Positions 11,740 to 22,936 of a DNA stretch of 64,000 nucleotides are shown here, piece by piece. This DNA is from Pleurodeles waltl. Lineage: Eukaryota > Chordata > Amphibia > Caudata > Salamandridae. Made by a program: the position numbers and the translations under genes. The notes under the pieces are model-generated. The model did no database searches, was not told the origin of the DNA, and saw nothing but the letters and a program-made list of their open reading frames with translations. The DNA lies in assembly GCF_031143425.1 (NCBI RefSeq), contig NC_090438.1, forward strand, positions 779,289,138 through 779,353,137, written 5' to 3'. How positions within the stretch are numbered: position 1 is the stretch's first letter; each line of letters begins with the position of its first letter.

Positions 11740-13444
11740 TGTCACAGTGTCCTTTCCTCTGGATCTGTACGTTGCTGAACAAAAGGCCCACATTCCGGTG
11801 TCACTAACTCAGAAAGCTATTATAGCACAGAGTTATGATGAAGCCAGTCGAGGGGAAGGGAATTAGGGTAGGGAACAGCAGGGAGAGAGATCTGAAAAGA
11901 AAAGGTTAGAACAAATATGCACTTACTCATTCATAGAAATATAACTCATCAATAGACTCTTGACTAAATGCGTCTCCGTGAGATCAGATGGAGACCCCTT
12001 TTGGAAAGAGGGCAAAGCCCCTTCTTTGAATCATGGAATGAGAATAAACAATGACCTCAGAACCAGGAGATGGCAAGAGCTTTGGACTATGATCATACTC
12101 AGAATATCAATCCTGTAACTTCTATGCATTATTAACATAAACCTTTGATCATGACCTAGAAAATCTAAAAGAATTAAATATGTTTTTCCCATATTATGCT
12201 TTTCAAAAAACAATGAAAACTATGATTTGCTTATCTCCAAAAATACTTTCACATTCACAACTATAAAGGCCGAAAAGTTTTTACTAATTGAACTTGAAGC
12301 TCTTTACTTATAATACCAGGAAACGCTTTTACTTGTTTTGCCTGAAGCGCTACGCTCCTTATGCTAAGAGGGCGCTTTACTCATGTGACCTGAATCACTT
12401 TTATTGTTGTGCCAACAGCCTTTTACTCCTGTGGATTGAAGCACTTTGATTGCCGTGCCAAGAGCGCTTTACATCTTTGGACTGAAGCGCTTGTATTGCC
12501 GCGCCAAGAGCACTTTACACCTGTGGACTGAAGCGCTTGAATTGCCGAGCCAAGAGCACTTTACACATGTGGACTGAAGCGCTTGACTTGCCGCGCCAAG
12601 AGCGCTTTACACCTGTGGACTCAAGCTCTTGATTTGCTGTGCCAAGAGCGCTTTACATCTATGGACTGAAGCGCTTGATTTGCCGTGCCAAGAACGCTTT
12701 ATATCTGTCGACTGAAGCGCTTGAATTGCCGTGCCAAGAGTGCTTTACACCTGTGGACTGAAGCGCTTGAATTGCTGTGCCAAGATCGCTTTACACCTGT
12801 GGACTGAAGCGCTTGAATTGCCGTCCCAAGAGCGCTTTACACCTATGGACTGAAGCGCTTGAATTGCCGTGCAAAGAGCGCTTTACACCTGTGCTCTGAA
12901 ACGCCTTTGATCGTCGTGCCAAGCCCCTGTACTCTGGAAACGTTTTGCTAAGGGGCGCATTATTTCTGGAAGTAACGACTTCCTCCAAAATTGGATTCAT
13001 CAAGGCCTTACCGCTACGAGTACAACCTACTCGTTTTAAAATTCACCATGGAAACAAGGATACTTCGGTTGGATGTCGCTTTGCCATGCAGGAACTCTGC
13101 TCTTCTTCAGAGAAACCCCCACGAGGTCGGACTGCATCAAAGTCTTCAAAACAGTGAGCAACGTGCTTGGGTGTGGCTGGGCTTTATAGGCCTGCCACAC
13201 CCCAAGATGGCTGCTGCCTCTCAAAACATGGGAATTGTAGTCCCTTCAGGGAATAGCACTGATAAGTGCATCTTGTCCACCAATGTCCTGAACCTGCAGC
13301 TCTATGAGCTTTGCCACAGGGCAGACGACGCTGATGGCCACCTTTGGAACAAGAGGGGATGACAAGTAGTGCGCATAAATCACCCTGAGCCGCGCGGCGG
13401 AGTTTTGGGCGGGACCTGGACCGCGCATGGCCTTATTCCTGACA
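11740..13444 (-). repeat. Gypsy-1 5' LTR (1705 bp)
   Basis: This LTR starts transcription of the minus-strand element. TATAAA is at 13188-13183 (minus). The predicted RNA start is near 13159, where GCTCACTGTT complements the primer site with one mismatch. It is longer than its partner mainly because its 46-bp array has eleven copies instead of eight. The flanking TTAAC duplication confirms the outer edge. Confidence 0.95.
12411..12900. repeat. 46-bp tandem array in Gypsy-1 5' LTR, 11 copies
   Basis: The anchor GCCAAG(A)GCGCTTTACA occurs at 12411, 12457, 12503, 12549, 12595, 12641, 12687, 12733, 12779, 12825 and 12871, all exactly 46 bp apart. The unit is the same as in the other LTR. Confidence 0.95.
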
Positions 13445-13449
13445 TTAAC

Positions 13450-13967
13450 ATTAAGTAATAAAATAAAAATGCAATAAAGAATCATTCATTGTTAATTATT
13501 ACTTAAATAACTTCCCACCCTATACCCCTAAAAGCACAACACACACCTAATATAGGACATCAAATATTAATTAATTAAATAATTAGCATGATTAAAATCA
13601 ATTAGATATTTTATTCAAAATTAATAATTAACTAAAAATTTATATTTACTTAATTAACCTCCTGTCCTATACCTTTACAAACCCAACAACCCCCACCTAA
13701 AATATAACTTACAGAATATAATTACATAATTAGCAATTAAATAATTATTAAATAATAAACAATTAATTATCAATGACTTAATTAACTTCCCACCCTATGT
13801 GCCTACAAACCCAACAAACCACACCTAAAATATTACAAAAAAATAACAGCACAATTTACATAATTAATTATCAATTAAATAATTAACAATAAATTAATTA
13901 TAAATAAATTATTAACAAATTAACTTATCACCCTATACCCCTAGAAACCCAACAACCTGCCCTAGAA
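13450..13967. repeat. AT-rich repeat, units about 120-155 bp, no gene
   Basis: A motif like AACTTCCCACCCTATACCCC followed by ACAAACCCAACAACC recurs near 13510, 13664, 13786 and 13922, separated by A/T-only DNA rich in TTAATTA. Related units lie at about 5800 and 15906. The repeat is interrupted by Gypsy-1 on the left and by the L2-like LINE on the right. Confidence 0.75.
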
Positions 13968-15800
13968 CAGACACCGGACAACCACACAGCCTTCAAGAAC
14001 GCCATCCACAGACACGACCAACTTATCTGAACCACCAAAAGAACGCATTGACAACAACACCCACAGCTGTAAGGAGCTGTTCAACATCATGAAGGAACTC
14101 TCCAATCCGGTTCCATCAACAACATCCCGCCATCGCAAGACCTCTGCAACTCCCTAGCCACCTTCTTCTACACCAACCTTCTGCTCTCCTGGACCCACGT
14201 CAACGACGACAACGATGACACCATCAACATCATGAACACCATCTACTCTGGCTTACCATCCGACCCCTGCCCTCACCACATCTTCAACAATGCAAGCTCC
14301 GTCATCGCACCCCAACTCCGGAAGATCATCAACAGCTCCTTCGAGACTGCCACCTTCCCGGTGAGCTGAAAACACACTGAGATCAACGCCCTCCTCAAGA
14401 AACCCAAGGCGGACCCAAAGGACCTCAAGAACTTCTGGCCCATCTCCCTGCTCCCCTTCCCGGCAAGAGTCATTGAGAAGATTGTCAACAAACAACTGAC
14501 CCGCTTCCTCGAGGAGAGCAACACTCTGGACTCGTCCCAATCTGGATTCTGCAGCAACCACAGCATTAAACCACCCTCATCGCTGCCACCGATGACATCA
14601 GGACCCTACTTGACAACGGCGAAACCGCATCCCTCATCCTCCTGGACCTCTCGGCCACCTTTGACACCGTCTGCCACCACACCCTACTCACATGCCTCAA
14701 CAACGCAGGGATCCGCGACAGAGCCCTGGACTGGATCACCTCCTTCCTCACCAGCATAACCCAGTGAGTCTTCCTCCCTCCATTCCGCTCTCAAACCACC
14801 AAGATCATCTGTGGCGTACCCCAGAGGTCGTTACTCAGCCCGACCCTCTTTTACGTTTACATGGCTCTGCTCATAAACATCATCCGAACACACAACCTCA
14901 ACATTGTCTCATACGCCAATGACACCCAGCTGATACTATCCCTCACCAAGGACCCAGCCACCGCCAAAACAAACCTCCATGAGGGAATGAAGGCCATCGC
15001 CGATTGGATGAAGAACAGCTGCTTGAAAATGAACTCTGCCAAGACTGAGGACCTTATCCTCGGCTCCCCCCCTCTGCCTCGGAACACTCCTGGTGGTCTG
15101 CCACACTGTGAACCGCACCGACACCCACCGACCACGCATGCAACCTGGGGTTTACCCTGGACTCATCACTATCAATGACCCAGCAAGTCAACGCCGTCTC
15201 TTCCTCCTGCTTCAACACCCTCCGCATGCTTCGAAAGATCTACAAATGGATCCCCACTGGAACCAGAAGGACGGTCACCCAAGCCCTCGTAAGCAGCAGA
15301 CTGGACTACGGCAACGCCCTTTACGCAGGAATCACGGCCAAACTCCAGAAAAGACTGCAACGCATACAGAACCACTCTGCACGCCTCATCCTGGACATCC
15401 CCCACCACAGCTACATCACAGCCCACCTGAGAGACCTTCACTGGCTCCCCGTCAACAAGAGAATCACGTTCCAGCTCCTCACCCACGCTCACAAAGCACT
15501 GCACAATACCAGACCAGAATACCTCAACCGACGGCTCTCCTTCTACACCCCAACCCGCCAGCTTCACTCCACTGACCTTGCCCTTGCCGCCGTTCCACGC
15601 ATCCACAGAACAACTGCCAGTGGCAGATCATTCTCCCACCTCGCTGCCAAGACGTGGAACACTCTTCCTACCCACCTGCAACAGACACAGGACCTGCTTA
15701 CTTTCAGGAGACACCTCAAGACCTGGCTGTTCGAGCGGTAGCAGCACCCCCCCAGGCACCTTGAGACCCTCACGGGTGAGTAGTGCGCTTTAAAAATGCT
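13968..15800 (+). mobile_element. L2-like LINE, 5'-truncated, RT-containing
   Basis: A GC-richer island reads as the RT and C-terminal part of an L2/CR1-group non-LTR retrotransposon. Motifs: FWPISLLPFPARVIEKIV (14434-14487), an SGF/NHS segment (about 14543), and a catalytic box that reads YAND at 14912-14923 instead of YADD. The final frame (15175-15741) contains SRLDYGNALYAG, HWLPV and TWNTLP and ends TAG. Frames change several times. The 3' tail CTTGAGACCCTCACGGGTGA is followed by a short A-rich end. The 5' end is cut off inside the ORF. Confidence 0.88.
15175..15741 (+). pseudogene. L2-like LINE ORF2 C-terminal frame
   Basis: An open frame of 188 residues covers the post-RT domain of an L2/CR1-type protein, with SRLDYGNALYAG, QNHSARLIL, HWLPVNKRI, RPEYL and WNTLPTHL in the usual order and a stop about 60 bp before the element end. 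The catalytic core lies upstream in other frames. The element is dead because of those frame changes and the YAND substitution. Confidence 0.85.
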
Positions 15801-16262
15801 ATGATTGTCCCTAATCTATAACTTAAAAAACATAGTTACACAATGTACATAATTAATTATCAATTGCATAGATATTATTAATTAAATCAGAATTAATTGT
15901 AGTTAATTACCTGCCCACCCTGTGCCCCTACAAACCTCACAACCTGCTACGACATTATGATTTACTATTAACAATTAAATTAAAATTGCAAACTGTGTTC
16001 AAAACATTAACCATTATACAAACAATATATACATATACAATTAAAATATTATTCAAAAACATAAAGATAATTAAATAAATATATATTTTTTACAACTATA
16101 CTATTGTAAACGATATTCACCACAACGATATTCTTCAAAACAATAATACTTACCTTAAAACCTTTATATTTGTGTCAACGATATTCCTGCATCACTTTAT
16201 TTCTGTAACACGATATTGAAAACTTGATATTAGTGTCACTCGATATTTATGACTCAATAATT
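15801..16262. repeat. AT-rich repeat right of the LINE, with CGATATT cluster
   Basis: The AT-rich repeat seen at 13450-13967 resumes (unit core at about 15906). From about 16107 to 16250 the heptamer CGATATT recurs about five times at irregular spacing. No gene is visible. The right edge meets DIRS-like coding sequence at about 16270. Confidence 0.6.
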
Positions 16263-16269
16263 TGTCCAA

Positions 16270-17183
16270 ATACCTTAGAGACGTAGCTTGTCGTAGCAAG
16301 ACTTATAAAACCATCAACTCTTCGGGCATATGCAAAACATTGGAAGAGTTTTGAGATCTGGTGTACAAACAGATTAAGGCATTAGGGCCCATATGTATGA
16401 ACACATTTTCCCATAGACACAGAATGGATAAAACCCTTTGTTACATCTGGCCCTAGGATTCCTAAGAGATGGTTTCTTGAAAGGTTTAGCACCTGTTACT
16501 TTAACATCCCAGTGGACAGTGACTAAGAATTGTAGAAAATCGAGAAGGATTATTTATCTAACATTATCCTGTTAGAGTCTAGATCATTAAAGAGCTTTAG
16601 GTTAAAGAAGACTGTAACTCCAACTCTTCCTACCTGGGATCTTTTAGTAGTCCTTATGGGTTTATAAAGAGAACCGTTTGAACTTTTGGAGGTAGTACCA
16701 AAATCTTGGGTGTGAACTAAAGTGACTTTTTTTAATAGTTAGTCACTTCTGCAGGCAAGATGATTGAGTTCCTTTTCCGTAATTTATGCATATACTTACG
16801 ATTCTTTCTAGAAAGAGTTTTATGAAGAACAGATTTGAGATTTAAACTTAAGGTACAGTTTAATATCCACTTTTCCAAGGAAATAGTTTTACCAGTCCTA
16901 GAGTCACTGGATGCTTCAATTCCTTTATCTCTAGATGTGAGAAGTGTGTTATGGTTTATTTGGACAAAAAGGATTTCCAAAATCCCTGCTTCTGTGTCTT
17001 ACAGACCAGCCAACAAAGGTACAAAGGACCACGTTGGATATATCAGTGGTGGCTGTTTGGTTCTGGTCAGCCCTATGCCTCCTGGGTGGTTGGCTATCTG
17101 TAAAAGGGCTTCACTTCCCCGAAATTCTTTATCAGTTGCAGAACTACCCCTACATATTCACCAAATTAAATGAAGTTATGTAG
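16270..17183 (+). mobile_element. DIRS-like retroelement, fragment B (tyrosine recombinase)
   Basis: A frame at 16293-16382 contains KPSTLRAYAKHWKSF, typical of the core-binding domain of DIRS tyrosine recombinases. After a small MITE, LRDGFLKGLA (about 16460) and TPTLPTWDLL (about 16620) follow. EIVLP (about 16880) and a degraded LDVR/SYRPANKGTK block (16930-17035) match the catalytic-domain region before the ISRW motif. Frames are broken. With fragment A at 3511-4060 this makes one element in the right order, interrupted by 12.2 kb. No split direct repeats were identified. Confidence 0.72.
16383..16456. mobile_element. 68-bp MITE with TAG duplication inside DIRS fragment B
   Basis: The element at 16386-16453 starts GGCCCATATGTA and ends TACATCTGGCCC, which are imperfect inverted repeats. 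TAG flanks both ends (16383-16385 and 16454-16456). A 3-bp duplication and GGCCC-type ends fit a Harbinger-type non-autonomous element. It interrupts the recombinase frame. Confidence 0.7.
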
Positions 17184-17345
17184 AGCGGCTTATCACCTGT
17201 GAGGGTCTCAAGACCCTGTACATAGGCACAGGGAGAATAAGTGACTTGCCCAGAATCAAAGGACGTTGCGCTGACACCGAAGCTTGAACCTAGACCTCCA
17301 GCTCCTGAGGCAGTCACTCTGACTGCTACGCTACATCCTCTTTCT
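17184..17345 (-). mobile_element. tRNA-derived SINE with MIR-like core and L2-like tail
   Basis: On the minus strand a pol III A-box-like TAGCGTAGCAG (17333-17323) and a B-box-like GGTTCAAGCTTC (17290-17279) lie in tRNA spacing. A core with GGGCAAGTCACTTA follows, as in MIR/CORE-SINEs. The tail CTTGAGACCCTCACAGGTGA is nearly the same as the 3' end of the L2-like LINE at 15760-15780. This supports mobilisation by L2 machinery. It sits between the DIRS fragment and the L1-like LINE. Confidence 0.75.
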
Positions 17346-18815
17346 GCCAAGAGTTTCTTTGCTGGACTGTAGGGGATACTGCAGGGATTTCTATGGAAGG
17401 GCGATGAAGCTAGAATTGCTCTGAATAAATGTTACAAATCAACATATGATGGTGGAATAATTACAGCAGACATGTCATCGAACTACAAGACAAAACAGCT
17501 AATGATTCTTCATGAGTGGTGGCACAACACTGGGAACAACCCGGCCTTAGCTGCTGAACGATGGGCAATGCAAGGTGAACCATTGCTACGTCCCTCTACG
17601 CGGGCGCACACACACACTTTCTCTCTGTCCAGCCACAACAGTTGTGTTAAATGACTGTCACGATGCTACACAATCACTAGATTGGAAGGGTAGGCTCTAA
17701 GAGGGGATGCCATTATGGATAGGGAACTGGCTTCCCCAGGTGATGCACCTGACAGGATTTCGTTCCTGGGATGCAATTGGAATTTCCACACTTGGATACG
17801 TGATGCAGGGATCTGTTATACAATTATTTGGAATGTTGCAGGCGGAAATCAAACTCCACTGTAATCAATTATTTTGATACCTCCAACTGCTCTATGCGCT
17901 GACACCCTATGTGGGGGGTTCTGACTCACCCACTGACAGCCAGTTCACTAGAGACTGAAATACTGGGTGAGGCTCTGGGAACCCATAAGATTTCACAGAT
18001 TTATAGAGCCCTGGCACTCCACACCCTTGATACATTCCTGAGACTGCAGAAGGCCTGGGAATTGGACCTGGATCAACTTGAAGAGGAAGCCTGGAGGGGA
18101 GGCCATGTGTTGGCCAGAAGAAGCAGCAGTAGCATCACAATTCATGCTCATTCTGGTACACTACCTACACAGCACATACTGGTAGACACATAGGCTGTGG
18201 AAGCAGGGACTGGTGCCCTCCTCGAGATGTCTGCATTGCCAGATGAAGGGGTGAGACTTGCTACCCACAGTGTGGAACTGTGGGGTATTTACCACCTTCA
18301 GGGTGCTCTCTATAATCCGGGAAACTGGGCTGGTGCATCCCGTGAGACCCAAAGCTATTTTTGCTACTCAAGGCCCTAATGGTAGCCAAAAGAGACATTG
18401 CAAGTCACTGAAAGTATGCAGCACCCTATACCTTGGAAGGGTGGAAAAAAGGGTTTGACACCTATATGAGCTTAGAGGGCCAGGTATACGCAGCCAGAGG
18501 CTGCTTACACAAATATCTGAAGACTTAGGGAGATTAGGCCCAGTATAGAGTAATCCTTCAGGAGCCTAGCAGAACACAGAACCAACAGAAGTCCTTAGAT
18601 GATGAGATTAGAAGCTTGTTTGCTACCAGCACAGGAAGTGGGCTTGGTGATGGGGAGGTGGGGGATATTGGGTGGAGGAGGTAGGAAAGGGACTGTCAAT
18701 ACACATACAATGTACGGTTTACTATTGAATCTGAGAATATTATATAGATCTGACCTTGCCTTGGCGAACATGTAATAAAATATTTAAAAAACACAAAGGT
18801 AAAAAGGCGTCTACA
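17346..18815 (+). mobile_element. L1-like LINE 3' end (ORF2 C-terminus), decayed
   Basis: Broken frames follow the C-terminal order of L1/Tx1-type ORF2. FLWKGDEARIAL lies at about 17385. LHEWWHNTGNNPALAAERW (about 17502-17560) and AMQGEPLL follow. ISQIYRAL and WELDLDQLEEEAW lie at about 17995-18095. A CX2C...VWNC zinc-knuckle-like segment (about 18225-18275) ends the domain. A/T-rich sequence with AATAAAATATTT at about 18774 looks like an eroded poly(A) end. At least four frame changes are needed, so it is inactive. The 5' part is absent. Confidence 0.78.
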
Positions 18816-21800
18816 AGCACAATAGCTATTTCCCAGGTCTTTATCTCAATGGATCAGCAGCCTCCTGGACAAATACAGAGAAGAGCCACTGGAGTTGTAG
18901 ACACATCGGGGGCAGAAGCATCTAATATATCATTGCAGGAAATCATTAGGGCCATGATGTGGTCTACTCCGCATATCTTTTGTCATACTATCATTTAGAT
19001 TTATTTTCGAATGATCCCAAAAATCCATGAGCTTGCTCACAGCTGGAGAACCCATATATACGGCCAGGGGTTATCTAAAGAAACATTCCGGCATATGAGG
19101 CCAATAGACCGCCTACTAAGGCCTCGGCCCTTATTTCTATCAAAGCTGATTTAGATGTTGCTGATGGCTGTAAGAGGTGGTGTGGGTGGGAAGTTTTGTG
19201 CTAAAGCTGACTGTGATGTATGTCATTAAAAAGTTAAATATAATTGTTTATCAAAAAAACCTAGTAGCTAGTGTGGTAAAAAGAGCAATGAAGTAATTGT
19301 TGAGTAATAAGAAATATATTTCGATTCATGTCAGTATACAATTGTATTTCTGATGCATTTTTGCTCGAGTAAATCCTCAATCGTAACAGCTGTCACGAAG
19401 ATGGACGTGGGTTTGATGGACCCATTATTCAAGGGTAATCTTCATTACCTTTGGTCCAAGTCCTCCTTCCCTAGAATTGTTGGCACCTGCAAAACAAATA
19501 TGCAAGATTTAGGATGAACTTGAAGTTTCGGAGGGTCAGGACAGGTTTTATAGGGGAAATTATGTACTAAGGGAACAGAAACACAAGGAAGCTTTTTAAG
19601 TTTCTTATTCTGATTGGGTAGCATTATATTCCTTGGCGACGAGGCCAACCTCAAGCATAACAACTATGATGAGGAGACCTTGGACTAAGGGCAATAAAGA
19701 TTACCATAAGTAATAACTTACTTCCTATGTTGTGCCAATTTATGCAGATAAAGAGGATGAGGCTCGAGAATAGAAAGGGCGCAAGTAATAAAGCTGCATG
19801 AAAGAGTTGTAATTTATAATTGCCTAAAAATACCTGCACCCAAGAGCATGTTATGATTTTTCGCCTTTTCACAAAGTTAAATACATGTGAGACTATGTAG
19901 AAAATGACTCACGCCTACTCCTGTAAAGTTACTCAGCAGTTATTCGCTTCTCACACACCAAAGATGTGTAATATTAGAAATTCTGTTTATTTTTAATGTT
20001 GTCATTTAATTATCCCAGAAAAATGATGTTCCCATGCAAACCACCCCTTACTACACACATTTTTTTAAATGACTTATGCATGCATTCCAAATTTGACCCC
20101 ACTTACGTCAAGCTAATCTAGATGCAAAACAATAGTTGCATCTATAAGTTTACTCAGTGAATTTAACAGTTTTGTGATGTCTCGGAAATCTATTCCGTTG
20201 TGGACTCTCACAAGTTTTAAACTGCAAGTGTTAGGCCACTCCTTTGATCTTCACCATTTTCTCTTTAGAAGAACCCCCAAAATTTAAAATGTATTCATTA
20301 CAGATTTCCAGCACAAACGAATGAGTCAAATCAATTTTTACACACGTGTAATTTATACCTTTCGTGCTTTGTGATTTGCTAGTGAGCCATTCATGTCTAA
20401 ATTATAACGTCTCTAGAGCTCAGTGCAAAAGATATTTAGGAGCCCATGCATGCCCATGCATGCAGACAGTGCACATTTTGAGGGTGCTGGTGCCCCAAAA
20501 TATGAGCCCACGACAATGCTGCTGCCACTTTTCCGCTGGGCTGACCGACGGAAACCTTGGTTTCCGCCGGTCAGCCCAGCAGGAAAGTCTTAATGGGGCA
20601 AGTGGGGAGGCCACCAGCATGGGAAGTTGACGGACACTTGTTCATGTCTGCCATCTCATAATAGGGCCCTATATGTCCTCACTCAGAGAGTGGATGTTTT
20701 TTTGCATTACGTACACTCTCACACTGATAATCAGAGAGTATCGGAGAGTTCCTCTTGCTGACAGTTGTACTAGAAATGTATCCGATCCTAATGCACACTT
20801 TTGGTTGAAAGTTATTCATTATGTTCAGCTTCGATTCAGAAGGGCACAATATACCTGGTTTTCCGGATGGGTGTCTATGCAAAATATTTCCATTTAGATT
20901 CACCCTATGTAGATTTTATCGGCGATGGGTAGCCTGATAATGAGGACCTGACTCTGGAACCAAATTATCACAGGAAAAAAGGCTCAAAACACCCCCACTC
21001 CCTTTAGCTCTTCACACAGTTTCTCACTTTCTCTCTTCTTTTTCTTCTCCCTCTTATCATTTTCCCTCTACCTACCCCCCTCCTTTCTCTTTCCCTCTCT
21101 CAAAGCCTCTTGTGCCTGCTGCAATTAACCTTGTGAAGCTGGGGAATGTCACTGAGGCTGTGTAGGAGTGTCCTAAGCTTTCCAAACTGACCACGATTTC
21201 CACATCACCAGGGAAATGCCTGGTGGAGTAAAAGGGCCAGTCTAGCTCTGCAGATAATCTGGCATGGATTCGACCTTTCTGCCACCGATGCAAGGCCTGT
21301 TTGCTGAACATAGTTTACCGAAAGATAGGTTAAGTCTACCTCATTCAAATTGCTAAATTGGGCACATAAGAGATGCAAAATATGATTATCATTCTTTTTC
21401 TAGTGGTACTTTCATTTCTGCCTACTATATCACTGGTCACAGACACACGAGTCAACTTGGCAATGCTTTTCTCACAGTGCTGACATGCGTATACCAAGCT
21501 AGTGTCAGAAATCGATAACTTTGAACTTGAGTTCCAATGAGAAAAATGTACTCTTCCATCTTTCACCAACTCCACTAGTCACCAGATACACAAAAATATG
21601 AGGGCCATTGTTGAAAACAGAGGAAGGAGGAATGGGTTGAGAGAAAACAGTGACACTGGAGTCCAACATCTGACTGCTCGCATAGGGCTGCAAGCTATTT
21701 ATGCGTTGTCTAAAAGCAATAAAAGCAAAGTATTGTAATTAGCCATAACGGTCCTACATAAACAATAACATCTAATAGGTAAACCTTAGTGTTATCTCTG

Positions 21801-22540
21801 TGTAACCAACTCTCTGGACAAAGAAAGTAAGAGGGGGCAGAATGTGTTGGCAAGGTAGAAGGGGTGAGGAAGTCAGGAATGATACAGGGGGATTAGCAGG
21901 ATCAGGATGGTCACCATAAAGGCAATGGTAGGGAGGAGTGAGATTAAGTGCAGATGGCTGGATTGAGGGAGGAAGAAGTAGGAATAGAGAGAAGTGGGTG
22001 GAATGTTCCTTCTGGGATGCAGACAAGCATGTGCACACTTTGAGACAAGATCTGTAGATGTTCACAGGCAGGGGGATACACTTCAGTTTGAGAGGCTAAT
22101 GGTACTCCGGTTGCTCCAGTATTTAAGATCTGGAACTGTTGCAGTTTTCTAAAAATGTGACTCTTTTACAATGTGATTTCTACAAATTTTAAAAGATGGC
22201 ACTTTAAGTCTAAATTTATAATTAAAGCTTCTGAACTCTCAGCTTTACACGGGGCAGTGCAGTATGCAGGAGTGCACTGTACAGAGAAGAACCTTTGGCT
22301 TTTCCTCTCACTTTACCAGGGGGGCTCTTGGAATGTGGAGGCCTTGGGCAACTGCCCACTTTGCTCATGCCTTAGAATGTCTTTGGTTGCACACTTACCC
22401 CAAATTGAAGAAGAGAGATAGGGGTAGGGTTCACTGAACTGGGGCCTGGAATGACTGGGGAGACCAGGTCCATGAGAAATGGTCTGAGTAAAGTAAACTG
22501 AAGTCCAGACATGGCTATGACATGTGACCCACAGCTTTTG
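18816..22540. other. no gene or known element recognised
   Basis: Open frames here are short, lack recognisable motifs and overlap in several frames. 18840-19000 encodes a short polar peptide after the LINE tail that I cannot place. A perfect-looking foldback lies at 20535-20580. The rest shows no RNA gene, promoter or coding pattern that I can support. It may be decayed transposon or unique intergenic DNA. Confidence 0.5.
20476..20672. repeat. foldback/MITE fragment with 46-bp palindrome
   Basis: The core at 20535-20580 is an inverted repeat with 22-bp arms (GCTGGGCTGACCG... and its complement, one mismatch) around a 2-base centre. Flanks carry GGTGCTGGTGCCCC and end near an AATAGGGCCCTAT palindrome. 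This fits a foldback-type non-autonomous DNA element. Exact ends and TSD were not found. Confidence 0.5.
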
Positions 22541-22881
22541 GCAGTAAAAGATGCAACTGTTCCATCACTAAGAATCTTTAACATTAAAAAAACGAATACA
22601 TAATCAGAACACTACCATGTAATACTACAAATTGTACTATCAACCTAAAGAGTAACACTTCATGGGTGTTACCAGCAGACCACCAGTGACTAAGTACTTC
22701 AGTGCAGCAAAACATAACTATGACTTTGGAACCAAACATCTTGCTAGTGTGAGACTTACAAGTCATTGTAAGGAGAGAAAATTGCAATAGCAATCACACT
22801 CTCTTCCATCCCATTATGGGATGGAAGAAAGAGAGAGAGGCAGGGCGAGGGAGGAAGGAAGGAAGGAAGGGAGAGAGAGAG

Positions 22882-22936
<55 letters not shown>

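Larger units (their letters stand above)
5871..13449 (-). mobile_element. Gypsy-1: complete Ty3/Gypsy chromodomain retrotransposon
   Basis: A full-length LTR retrotransposon in minus orientation. LTRs lie at 5876-7451 and 11740-13444. Both begin TGTCA and end TGACA on the plus strand, and the 5-bp duplication TTAAC flanks them at 5871-5875 and 13445-13449. Between the LTRs, in minus order, are gag with a CCHC knuckle, an aspartic protease, RT, RNase H, integrase and a chromodomain. Several stops, frameshifts and an RT deletion make it inactive. A purine-rich tract (GGGAGAGGGG, minus strand, about 7455-7466) precedes the 3' LTR. It sits in the AT-rich repeat that splits the DIRS-like element. 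Confidence 0.95.

Noticed and set aside
6546..12900. CRISPR-like array from the 46-bp repeats
   Set aside because: There are no unique spacers, the period is strict tandem, and both arrays lie in LTRs of a eukaryotic retrotransposon.
17184..17345. Assigning this segment to the DIRS or L1-like element
   Set aside because: Its tRNA-like head, MIR-like core and L2-like tail on the minus strand fit a SINE between the two elements.
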